DNA of 40,552 nucleotides from Candidatus Mediterraneibacter intestinavium (GTDB taxonomy: Bacteria > Bacillota > Clostridia > Lachnospirales > Lachnospiraceae): positions 1-40,552 of the forward strand of contig DWXK01000020.1 of assembly GCA_019119205.1 (NCBI GenBank), given 5' to 3'. Every line of letters begins with the position of its first letter. Within the stretch, counting starts at the first letter, position 1. Positions 1 to 6,895 of this stretch are shown here, in pieces. The position numbers and the translations under genes are program-made. Under the pieces are notes generated by a model. It worked only from the letters and a program-made list of their open reading frames with translations. It was not told where the DNA came from and searched no databases.

Positions 1-954
1 CTTTCCCTCCATTCGCCCCTCCAGAACAGCTATCAACATATCTACTGCGCACTTTCCTTTTTCGCTTATATCTTGTCTCACCGTAGTCAAGCGAGGATAA
101 CAATATTTCGCAAGAGGACTGTCATCAAAACCGGCTATTCCAAGTTCATTTGGAATGTCCACTCCATGGCTTTGAAAATAGTGCATCGCTTCTACAGCAA
201 ACATATCAGACAAAAAAAATAATGCAATATTTCTGTTAATAAATTTCAACATTCTATTATAATTCTTATTTCTCTCATTTTCTGTATCATATAATGAAAT
301 AAAATCGTTTTCTTTCAAAGCTCTTCCGCTCTCTGCCCAGGCCTTTCGAAATCCATTCCACCGATCATGATCAACACCGACATTTTTCCTAGAGCATACA
401 AAGATGTCCTGATACCCACACTCTAAAAGATACTTTGTCATCATATATCCGCCATTTTCATCTTGCAGTCCGACATTAAAATAATCTCCGCTCTCCTTGT
501 CAATCAGGTCAATCGCAACTATGGGTTTGTTCGTCAGCACTTTCAGTTTCATATATTCCTGATATCGAAATGTTATAACAATCAATCCATCTACATTCCA
601 TGCAAGTGCCATATGAAATATATCTTCCAGTTCACTCGCCGAATAAAGCATCATATAGTACCCGGCCGTCCGTAATGACTCTTCAAGCGCGCCAATCACA
701 TGGCTGTAAAACATATCCGAAATTACCGTATCCTCATAATATCTTGAAGTATGAATTACCACTCCAATAATTTTAGAACTATTATTTTTTAACGCGCTTA
801 ATCCCATTTTAGGAACATAATGATACTCGTTCAGCAATGCCTGTATTTTTTCCATTTTAGCTTTGGATACTTTCTTTGCATTACCATGTATCACGTTATA
901 TACCGTTGTCATGCTTACACCTGCCATCTCGGCAATTTCTTTAACTGCAATCAT
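1..954 (-). CDS. LacI-family transcriptional regulator (3' end outside window)
   Basis: Partial gene: 318 codons read from the ATG at 954 to the left edge with no stop. The N-terminus (IAVKEIAEMAGVSMTTVYNV) is a LacI helix-turn-helix, followed by the hinge and a periplasmic-binding-protein-like effector domain from about residue 60 (IIGVVIHTS). Near the edge comes the LacI hallmark GIAGFDDSPLAKY..PRLTTVRQD. Such proteins are DNA-binding repressors or activators that respond to sugars. The start is supported by GGTGGAG about 6 nt upstream. The codons are more AT-rich than in the neighbouring genes. The sugar and target operon, probably to the left of the window, cannot be named. Confidence 0.93.
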   Translation of the reverse strand, partial: MIAVKEIAEMAGVSMTTVYNVIHGNAKKVSKAKMEKIQALLNEYHYVPKMGLSALKNNSSKIIGVVIHTSRYYEDTVISDMFYSHVIGALEESLRTAGYYMMLYSASELEDIFHMALAWNVDGLIVITFRYQEYMKLKVLTNKPIVAIDLIDKESGDYFNVGLQDENGGYMMTKYLLECGYQDIFVCSRKNVGVDHDRWNGFRKAWAESGRALKENDFISLYDTENERNKNYNRMLKFINRNIALFFLSDMFAVEAMHYFQSHGVDIPNELGIAGFDDSPLAKYCYPRLTTVRQDISEKGKCAVDMLIAVLEGRMEGK

Positions 955-1128
955 CTCTCTCCACCAGCCACAAATTAATTATCATAAAAATCTTGAAATA
1001 ATTGTAATACATTCTCCCGTAGGCTTCAATAAAATTTGCTACATAGTTGAAATACAAAAGGCAGAATAAATACAATGAATCTTTTCATTCTATCTATTCC
1101 GCCTCTATTTTTCACCAACTCTGTTTTT

Positions 1129-1602
1129 CTACAGATTCTCCACCCACTTTTTCAGTTCATCAGCAGACGGATTCCCATTGAGGAGTTTCCCTTCCCGGAT
1201 GTCTGCGCCCGGGCAGCTCGGCGCAAGTCCCTGCAGTGTTTTTCCAAGACCGCTTCCTCCCGAGGTCGCGAAAAGTACGATCTCTTTTCCTGCAAAATCA
1301 TAGCTCTCGAGGAACGTATTGATGATCGTCGGCGCCACATACCACCAGATCGGGAACCCCAGAAAGATCCTGTCATAGGATGCGATATCTGCATCCTTGT
1401 CCGCCAGTTCCGGACGGGAAGACCTGTCGTTCATCTCCACAGAGCTTCGGGATCTTTTATCCATCCAGTTCAGGTCTGCCTGAGTATACGGAACAGCAGG
1501 TCTGATCTCATACAGATCTGCTCCCGCAGCCTCTGCAAGCTGCTCTGCTGTCCTCTTTGTCACTCCGCTCGCTGAAAAATATGCCACCAGTGTCCTGCTC
1601 AT
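1129..1602 (-). CDS. flavodoxin
   Basis: A 157-residue flavodoxin-like protein. The N-terminal strand and phosphate loop (LVAYFSASGVTKRTAEQLA) is the FMN-phosphate-binding motif, and FLGFPIWWYVAPTIINTFLE and FATSGGSGLG are the other two FMN-contacting loops. Length fits the Flavodoxin_4 type. It probably acts as a cytoplasmic one-electron carrier. AAGGAG sits 9 nt before the ATG. It lies 117 bp downstream of the aldo/keto reductase on the same strand with no obvious terminator between, so the two probably share a transcript and a redox role. The stop is TAG, showing that TAG terminates normally here. Confidence 0.93.
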   Translation of the reverse strand: MSRTLVAYFSASGVTKRTAEQLAEAAGADLYEIRPAVPYTQADLNWMDKRSRSSVEMNDRSSRPELADKDADIASYDRIFLGFPIWWYVAPTIINTFLESYDFAGKEIVLFATSGGSGLGKTLQGLAPSCPGADIREGKLLNGNPSADELKKWVENL

Positions 1603-1719
1603 AATATCAGTCTCCTTTTTTCCTTTTTACTGAATACTATTATAAGACTTCTGCTGCCTGCTGTCTAATGCCTCTGTTTCATCCCTCGCTATGCCTGTTC
1701 CGTATAGGATGCCGACCTG

Positions 1720-2868
1720 CTATTTCCCGAAGATCTCTTTTGCCTGCTTCATGTTCTCCATGATCGGCACACCGAAGGGACACCTTGTCTCGCAGGCGCC
1801 GCAGCGGATACACTCTCCACCATGATGCGGCAGCACCTCGTAATGCTCCCTTACCGTCTCAGGCACAGTCCCCTGTGCTTTTGCAAGGTTCAGAAACTTT
1901 GTAACGGATGCCACGTCGATCTTCTTCGGGCAGGGCGCACAGTGGCTGCAGTACATGCAGTGCCCCTCCCAGCTGATCTTCGGGAAAGAGGCAAATGCCA
2001 TCGCATAATCCCTCTCTTCCTCTGAAGCCTCCTCGTAAGCCGCGCTGGTCCGAAGCTGCTCCACGCTGTGTGCTCCGGAGAGAACGGTCGCGACAGCCGG
2101 ACGTGTCAGAGCATAATGGATACACTGATTCACTGTCAGCGCTTTCCCCGCCGGAGAGAGCGTTTCATCCAGAAGGTCTCCGCCCCCGAATGCTTTCATG
2201 ACAGTGATGCCCACCCCCATCCTCTGACAGGTTTCATATAGTTCCTGGCGCTTGGGGTCCATATTCACCAGATGCCCCTCATAATTTTTCTCTGCCCACA
2301 GTTCTTCCACATCCTCGCTTGCCGGCTGCAGGTCATAGCAGGGATTCACACTGAACATCAGCACCTCTATGACTCCGCTTTTCACAGCCTCCAGGGCGAC
2401 CTCGGGATTGTGGCTGCTCAGCCCGATATGGCGGATAGCTCCCTTCTCCTTCAGTTCCTTTACAAAGTCAAGCACCGGTCCTTCCGCAATTTCCTGCCAG
2501 TCTTTCATAGAATCCACATAGTGGATCATTCCCACGTCAATGTGATCTGTCTGAAGCAGGGACATCATCTCTTCCCATCCTGCCTTCACTTCATCGATCT
2601 TTCTGGAGCGCTTATACTGCCCGTCTTTCCAGATCGAACAGACATGGGACTGGATGATAAATTTCTCACGCCTCCCCTTCAGCGCTTCCCCCACACTTGC
2701 CCTCACTTCCGGATTCGAAGCATAAAGGTCAAAATAGTTGATGCCCAGCTTTTCCGCCTCGTCAAAAAGCCGCATCGTATTGCGGCACTCATCCTCCGCA
2801 AAGCCCTCGCATCCCATTCCGATCTCACTGACCTTAAGCCCTGTGTTTCCCAATTCACGATATTCCAT
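1720..2868 (-). CDS. aldo/keto reductase with C-terminal 4Fe-4S dicluster domain
   Basis: 382 residues from the ATG at 2868, chosen because MEYRELGNTGLKVSEIGMG is the usual family start and AAGGAG precedes it; an upstream in-frame start would overlap the preceding small ORF. The AKR barrel occupies about residues 1-290 (FDLYASNPEVRASVGEAL, HIGLSSHNPEV, MKAFGGGDLL). The C-terminus has two cysteine groups, CMYCSHCAPCP and CIRCGACETRCPFGVP, typical of ferredoxin-type clusters in anaerobe AKR proteins. Substrate unknown. The downstream flavodoxin is a plausible electron partner (inference). Confidence 0.93.
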   Translation of the reverse strand: MEYRELGNTGLKVSEIGMGCEGFAEDECRNTMRLFDEAEKLGINYFDLYASNPEVRASVGEALKGRREKFIIQSHVCSIWKDGQYKRSRKIDEVKAGWEEMMSLLQTDHIDVGMIHYVDSMKDWQEIAEGPVLDFVKELKEKGAIRHIGLSSHNPEVALEAVKSGVIEVLMFSVNPCYDLQPASEDVEELWAEKNYEGHLVNMDPKRQELYETCQRMGVGITVMKAFGGGDLLDETLSPAGKALTVNQCIHYALTRPAVATVLSGAHSVEQLRTSAAYEEASEEERDYAMAFASFPKISWEGHCMYCSHCAPCPKKIDVASVTKFLNLAKAQGTVPETVREHYEVLPHHGGECIRCGACETRCPFGVPIMENMKQAKEIFGK

Positions 2869-2887
2869 CTTTCTCTTCCTCTCCTTC

Positions 2888-3040
2888 TTATACTTTATCT
2901 TTGTCCTGCAGCAGTTTTCTGAACGTCTCTGCAAATTCCTCAATATAATAATTTGTCCGCTCTTTGACCCAGAACAGACAGTAGTTCCTCCGAAGAGGCT
3001 CTCCTCCCTGCATGATCGGCAGACGACTAAAATATTTCAT
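2888..3040 (-). pseudogene. small ORF, possible remnant of a LysR regulator C-terminus
   Basis: A 50-codon open frame (ATG at 3040, TAA at 2888-2890) ending 19 bp before the aldo/keto reductase start. The sequence around NYCLFWVKERTNYYIEEFAE and FRKLL resembles the last strand and helix of LysR effector domains. LysR genes often sit next to AKR-flavodoxin pairs in related bacteria. No helix-turn-helix or remaining effector domain is visible upstream, and the nearest AGGAGG (around 3063) lies about 22 nt from the ATG. It could instead be a free-standing small protein. The identification is tentative. Confidence 0.35.
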
Positions 3041-3094
3041 CTGCCTGAAAAGCAAAGGCGCACCTCCTTACTATCTCTTATCCCGGATGCCGCC

Positions 3095-3910
3095 TCACTC
3101 CAGCATCTCCCGTACCTTTTCAACCGGCAGGCCGCACTCTTCAGCGATCTTTTCCACCGGCGTCCCTTTAGCGGAAAGCTGAAAGATCTTTTTTGCCCGC
3201 TCCATCCCCTTTTTGTCAGCCTCTCTCAATTCCTCCGCAAATAATTCTTTCAATGCTTCACACATCTTCTTTTCCTCCTTCATCTGATTCCAGTTTGCCC
3301 TTGTGATCAGATCCATCACCGCTTCATAGTCTTTTATCTTTCTGTGTTTTTCATAATTTCTCATCACATCCCGTATCTCTTCACCCGCTTTCAGATCTGT
3401 CCTCAGTTTCTGAAGCCAGTAATTCTCTGCTCCAGACAGTTTCGGTGTGATCAAAAGCTGCATCGCTATCGCATCCCCTGTCAGCCAATAGATTCCCTCC
3501 CCTTTCTGTTCTGCTCTGATACCACGGACTTTAAAAAGGTGTTTCATCATCTCTCTGGGGTAATGACTGCAGACAAAGGTGATCGTCAGTTCTTCCGGAT
3601 CGATCTCCTTCACCGTATCTGTGTTCGCCTGATAGATACAGGCGTATCCATACACTTTATAGAAATCGTTAATGCTCAGTGAGTCTTCCGGCGACTTATA
3701 CTCAATAATATTATGTTTTCGAAAAATCCTCCCGATCTCTTTTTTTATCTCAATATTCCTCCGATTTTTTATGATGAGGACATCCATCTGCAAAGGTTTT
3801 CTGCCAAGCAGATATTCTTCCCGCATTTCCAGAAGTTCCATCTCATCCCCCAGGGTGATTCGCAGGGCTGCGCTGAAACCGGAATGCCACTGTATTTTTT
3901 TCTTTTCCAT
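3095..3910 (-). CDS. Rpn-like PD-(D/E)XK nuclease family protein
   Basis: 271 residues from the ATG at 3910, which has GGAGG 8 nt upstream; a TTG five codons earlier is less likely because it would put the ribosome site inside the gene. Residues about 20-110 carry a PD-(D/E)XK pattern: Asp in LQMDVLIIK, then the Glu-x-Lys element IIEYKSPED, followed by YKVYGYACIY. This fits the Rpn/YhgA-like proteins abundant in Lachnospiraceae, often labelled putative transposase. The C-terminus (about 225-271) is helical and ends in TPVEKIAEECGLPVEKVREMLE, a short helical motif seen at the tail of these proteins. Enzymes of this group promote RecA-independent recombination; the role here is unknown. Confidence 0.75.
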   Translation of the reverse strand: MEKKKIQWHSGFSAALRITLGDEMELLEMREEYLLGRKPLQMDVLIIKNRRNIEIKKEIGRIFRKHNIIEYKSPEDSLSINDFYKVYGYACIYQANTDTVKEIDPEELTITFVCSHYPREMMKHLFKVRGIRAEQKGEGIYWLTGDAIAMQLLITPKLSGAENYWLQKLRTDLKAGEEIRDVMRNYEKHRKIKDYEAVMDLITRANWNQMKEEKKMCEALKELFAEELREADKKGMERAKKIFQLSAKGTPVEKIAEECGLPVEKVREMLE

Positions 3911-4127
3911 CAGGTTCTCCTCCAAGTATAATACACTTCTTTTCTACAATGCAACTGTCTCCCGTTCTTCCTGTTTTACCTTTCTAAAAAATTGCTATCG
4001 ATACCTGAAAAACATTTCTCACAGACAATGGCATCCCTCCTTATTCGCCTGCAATGCGGATACTTATACCCCACTTCTGTGTTGTGAATTGGAAATCTGC
4101 TCAGAAAACTTTGAGCATGAAAGCAAC

Positions 4128-4167
4128 AAAAAACGGATACCAGAGCGCCACCGCGCCCCGATATCCG
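4128..4167 (-). terminator. intrinsic terminator of the TIGR04076 gene
   Basis: Read on the minus strand, CGGATA and TATCCG form the outer stem with a GC-rich inner stem, directly followed by six T. It lies 18-57 bp past the stop of the 4185-4529 gene. Confidence 0.8.
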
Positions 4168-4184
4168 CACATATTACAAAACTC

Positions 4185-4529
4185 TTATCTCACCGGAGTA
4201 TAATCGATCTTTGACTCTTCCTCCGTCGCCTCGATCTTAAAGATCACCGGTCGCAGCCCGTCATTGCAGCTGCAGATCGCAACGCCCGGCTTCCTGATCC
4301 AATCGCCGTAGTAAAACAGTCCTTCGCCCGCTCCGTGGGAGAGTGCGAACACATACTGATAGATCGCTTTCCACGCCTCATCGCAGAATCCCTCCGGCTT
4401 CGCATAATCCGCATAAAAGACCTGCCCTTCTTTCATCATCGGACAGGCGCCCAGCCCCGGAACCCCATACTCTTCTGCGAGTTCCTTATCCAATGTTGTT
4501 TTTAATACTGTGATCTTACATTTTTTCAT
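4185..4529 (-). CDS. TIGR04076 family protein
   Basis: 114 residues starting at MKKCKITVLKTTLDKELAEE, the family start. An upstream extension in the same frame has no family support and runs into the divergent gene. Conserved features visible are the N-terminal beta strand, LGACPMMKEGQVF, the aromatic stretch CDEAWKAIYQYVFAL, and CSCNDGLRPVIFKIE near the end. Several cysteines suggest metal or redox chemistry, but the family has no established function known to me. It is divergent from the Crp/Fnr gene with an 85-bp shared gap and may be its regulatory target (inference). Confidence 0.8.
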   Translation of the reverse strand: MKKCKITVLKTTLDKELAEEYGVPGLGACPMMKEGQVFYADYAKPEGFCDEAWKAIYQYVFALSHGAGEGLFYYGDWIRKPGVAICSCNDGLRPVIFKIEATEEESKIDYTPVR

Positions 4530-4554
4530 AATGCTATCTTTCCTTTCCGCTTGA

Positions 4555-4583
4555 TTGAAGTCCCGTTTTTTCTGTGCTATGAT
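4555..4583 (+). promoter_or_regulatory. sigma-70 type promoter of the Crp/Fnr gene
   Basis: TTGAAG, 17-bp spacer, TATGAT; the -10 ends 31 bp before the ATG at 4615. It lies in the 85-bp gap shared with the divergent TIGR04076 gene. Confidence 0.6.
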
Positions 4584-4614
4584 GAACTCATCCTGACGAA
4601 AGAAGGTACCAGAC

Positions 4615-5292
4615 ATGCTGATCCCCCGCTACTGCTTTTCCGGAGACTATGAGGATTTCTACGGATATTTTCTCACCCGGCCTCACACCAGAAAAACATT
4701 CTCAAAGAACGACGCTCTCTGGGGCCGTGAAGAATTCGTGACCCACGTCCACTACATCATATCCGGAGCCGTCGTCACCACTCTTGAGCATGAAAACGGT
4801 TCCCGCAAGATCTGCTCCTTCCACGGCAGCGGCACAGTCTTTCCCGGATGCCATCGGTCCGCTTTCAAGATCGAACACTCTATCACTTCCACGGCAGTCA
4901 CTGAGGTTGAGACACTCTGCTTTACCAACGAAGAATTTCTTCAGATGCTCTGTGATAATAAAGACCTGATGCTCTGCACGCTGGACTGGAACGCGGCTTA
5001 TATCAATCTGCTCCTGTACGAGAGCGCCCATCAGGATTATAATAATTCCTTCATCAAGCTCTGCAATCTTCTCTATCTTTTCTCAAAGAATCCTCTGGGA
5101 AAAGACATTGGGCGCATTGACCTGACACAGGAAAATATCGCGGAGATCCTTACCGTGACCCGCGTAAACGCCGCGCGCAATCTCGGACGTCTCCGGGACG
5201 AAAAGATCATCATTCCCCACCACCGGTGGATCGAGATCATCGACCAGCAGGCACTGGAAACCTACTGCTCCGCAGAAACATTAGAGTCCTGA
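4615..5292 (+). CDS. Crp/Fnr family transcriptional regulator
   Basis: 225 residues. About 1-120 form a cyclic-nucleotide-binding-like beta barrel (HYIISGAVVTTLEHENGSRK, FHGSGTVFPG, EVETLCFTNEEFLQML), linked by a long dimer helix to a winged helix at about 165-220 (DLTQENIAEILTVTRVNAAR, the recognition helix). The arginine/serine pocket of true cAMP binders is not evident, and there is no N-terminal cysteine cluster as in Fnr, so the ligand is unknown. AGAAGG lies 7 nt before the ATG. A palindromic hairpin follows the stop. Confidence 0.88.
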   Translation: MLIPRYCFSGDYEDFYGYFLTRPHTRKTFSKNDALWGREEFVTHVHYIISGAVVTTLEHENGSRKICSFHGSGTVFPGCHRSAFKIEHSITSTAVTEVETLCFTNEEFLQMLCDNKDLMLCTLDWNAAYINLLLYESAHQDYNNSFIKLCNLLYLFSKNPLGKDIGRIDLTQENIAEILTVTRVNAARNLGRLRDEKIIIPHHRWIEIIDQQALETYCSAETLES

Positions 5293-5295
5293 GCT

Positions 5296-5322
5296 TACCG
5301 GCAGAGGGACATCCTGCCGGTA
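5296..5322. terminator. hairpin between convergent Crp/Fnr and SDR genes
   Basis: TACCGGCA and TGCCGGTA pair over an 11-nt loop, 4 bp after the regulator stop. There is no strong T tract on either side, so termination is likely but not certain. Confidence 0.45.
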
Positions 5323-5404
5323 CGTTTCATCCGGGTCTATTTTACAGCGGTCCTGGATTTTTTTCTGTATATTTTTTTACTTTTCCGCATTCTTTTTCAG
5401 GATA

Positions 5405-6043
5405 CTATGCTTCCGGTCTCAATGGTCCGTAGAAATATGACGCTGTAGCTCCTCCGTCGATCAGAAAATCCGCCCCCGTGATGAATGCTCCTTTGTCACT
5501 CAAGAGCAGCTCTGCCACATTAGCCACTTCATCCGCGGTCCCCGGACGTCCCGCCGGACATTTTGCGAACATGTTCTTATAGAAATCGCCTCGCGGGCCG
5601 TTAAATTCATCGATGGCAAGAGGCGTCACGATGATCCCCGGAGAGATTGAATTGATGCGCGCCCCTTTCTCTCCCCATTTCACAGATTCTGCCATGACCC
5701 GCTTCTCATTGCAGCGCTTTGCGAGCTGATAGGCATGCAGCGTGTCCCGTATATTTTCCGGCTGGAGCAGATCCAGTTTCAGAAGGTCCTCTGCGGGAGT
5801 ACATGCAAGCTGTTCATCTTCTTCCGGGGTAAGAGCCGGCATCCTGTGTCCGGACTGGCTGGAGATGGTCACACCGACGCCGCCTTCTTTGATGACCTTT
5901 CCCACTTCTTCCAGAAGAACGGCTGTGCCGTACAGGTCCACTTTCAGGATCGACTCAACCGGCGCCTGGCTCGGGGATACGCCCGCCGCATTTATGAGCA
6001 TGCTGATCTGTCCTGCTCCCGTTAAGATCATCACATCTTTCAT
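5405..6043 (-). pseudogene. SDR-family oxidoreductase with internal in-frame deletion
   Basis: 212 codons, open throughout, with AAGGAGG 7-8 nt before the ATG. The C-terminal part is a normal SDR: NAAG near residue 20, SSQSGHRMPAL, the Tyr-x-x-x-Lys pair in YQLAKRCNEKRVMAE, INSISPGIIVTPL, and the end FLIDGGATASYFYG. The N-terminus jumps from MILTGAGQISM straight into LINAAG. SDR proteins normally have about 60-70 residues here (helix A, strands 2 and 3, helices B and C) completing the NAD(P) Rossmann fold. The join lies at a repeated G-x-ISM, suggesting deletion between short repeats. Cofactor binding is probably lost. The stop is TAG. Confidence 0.75.
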
Positions 6044-6072
6044 CGAAAAATCCTCCTTTTTCCTTCTGAATT

Positions 6073-6112
6073 ACAGTTCACATTAACTGTTACTACTACA
6101 ATTTTAACTGTT
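6073..6112. promoter_or_regulatory. operator-like repeats between SDR and DUF2798 genes
   Basis: TTAACTGTT occurs at 6083-6091 and 6104-6112, exactly 21 bp apart (two helical turns). The first copy also pairs with ACAGTT at 6073-6078 as an inverted repeat. A separate near-palindrome, GATTTTG-TG-CAAAATC, lies at 6167-6182 just upstream of the plus-strand -35. The arrangement suggests a dimeric regulator acting on the divergent genes; the protein is unknown. Confidence 0.45.
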
Positions 6113-6186
6113 TGGGGTAAAGATACAATTCTGATTTTGAATGGGATCAATAAGAAAAACTTATGCGATTTTGTGCAAAATCACCT

Positions 6187-6214
6187 TTGAAAAGTACTGA
6201 ATAAATGATATAAA
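6187..6214 (+). promoter_or_regulatory. promoter of the DUF2798 gene
   Basis: TTGAAA, 16-bp spacer, TATAAA. It gives a leader of about 145 nt that contains the inverted repeat at 6289-6339. Confidence 0.5.
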
Positions 6215-6288
6215 ATAGCATCTGACGTGTGGCATTCTACTGCGTAAATCCAGTTGAAAGCCGCACGTTTTTCTTTTATTAAACAGCA

Positions 6289-6339
6289 AGCAGGCTCAAA
6301 AGCCCACACACAGAAAATGCACAGTCTTTTGAGCCTGCT
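6289..6339 (+). promoter_or_regulatory. 14-bp perfect inverted repeat in the DUF2798 leader
   Basis: AGCAGGCTCAAAAG at 6289-6302 is exactly complementary to 6326-6339, with a 23-nt loop. It ends 14 nt before the AAAGGAG of the DUF2798 gene. There is no T run after the right arm, so a leader hairpin or operator is more likely than a terminator. Confidence 0.5.
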
Positions 6340-6368
6340 GTCATCAAATCTTGAAAGGAGAGAGAAAA

Positions 6369-6872
6369 ATGCCGAAAGCCAAATTTCAAGGAATCATTTT
6401 CGGGATCATCATGTCTTATGCCATGGCATACGGCATGGAAGTCTACAACATCGCCATCAAAGAAGGAGTCAATCTGGCTGCAGGCGGATTCAGCAATATG
6501 ACAAACACCGTATTCTGGGACGCTCTGATCGAAGCGCTCTATATGGGAGTGCTCGTCTTTCTGTTTTCCAGCCTGTGGGGAAACCGGATCGGTGCCGCAT
6601 TTGCCGCAAGACACTGTGATCCCCAAAAAGACAATCCTTACATATGCCGGATACTGCGCCAGGCAGGAACGGTCGCCATCATGTGCCCGACGATGAGCCT
6701 TGCAGCTTCCATCTTGTTCAATGTCATCCTTGCCGGCGCTCCGGTCACGCGGCTTCCCGCGATCTGGGCCGGAACCCTTCTTAAGAACTTCCCCATGGCG
6801 TTCTTCTGGAACATGTTTGCCGCCGCACCATTCTCACACTGGCTGTTCGGAAAGATATTTCCGGAAAAGTAA
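6369..6872 (+). CDS. DUF2798 family membrane protein
   Basis: 167 residues from the ATG at 6369, with AAAGGAG 8 nt upstream; a TTG at 6351 would place the ribosome site inside the gene. Hydrophobic segments fit about four membrane helices (FQGIIFGIIMSYAMAYGMEV, ALYMGVLVFLFSSLWG, VAIMCPTMSLAASILFNVIL, LKNFPMAFFWNMFAAAPFS). The paired membrane-repeat layout and the F-F-W-N-M-F-A-A-A-P motif match DUF2798 proteins of unknown function. It is separated from the SDR gene by a 325-bp divergent control region, so joint regulation is possible. Confidence 0.75.
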   Translation: MPKAKFQGIIFGIIMSYAMAYGMEVYNIAIKEGVNLAAGGFSNMTNTVFWDALIEALYMGVLVFLFSSLWGNRIGAAFAARHCDPQKDNPYICRILRQAGTVAIMCPTMSLAASILFNVILAGAPVTRLPAIWAGTLLKNFPMAFFWNMFAAAPFSHWLFGKIFPEK

Positions 6873-6895
6873 ACCTCCCATTGTCTGATCCTTCC

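Noticed and set aside
3976..4170. 64-codon minus-strand ORF with CPHC-like cysteines
   Set aside because: It begins inside the terminator of the TIGR04076 gene, has no ribosome site, and the cysteine spacing is not that of a known zinc ribbon.
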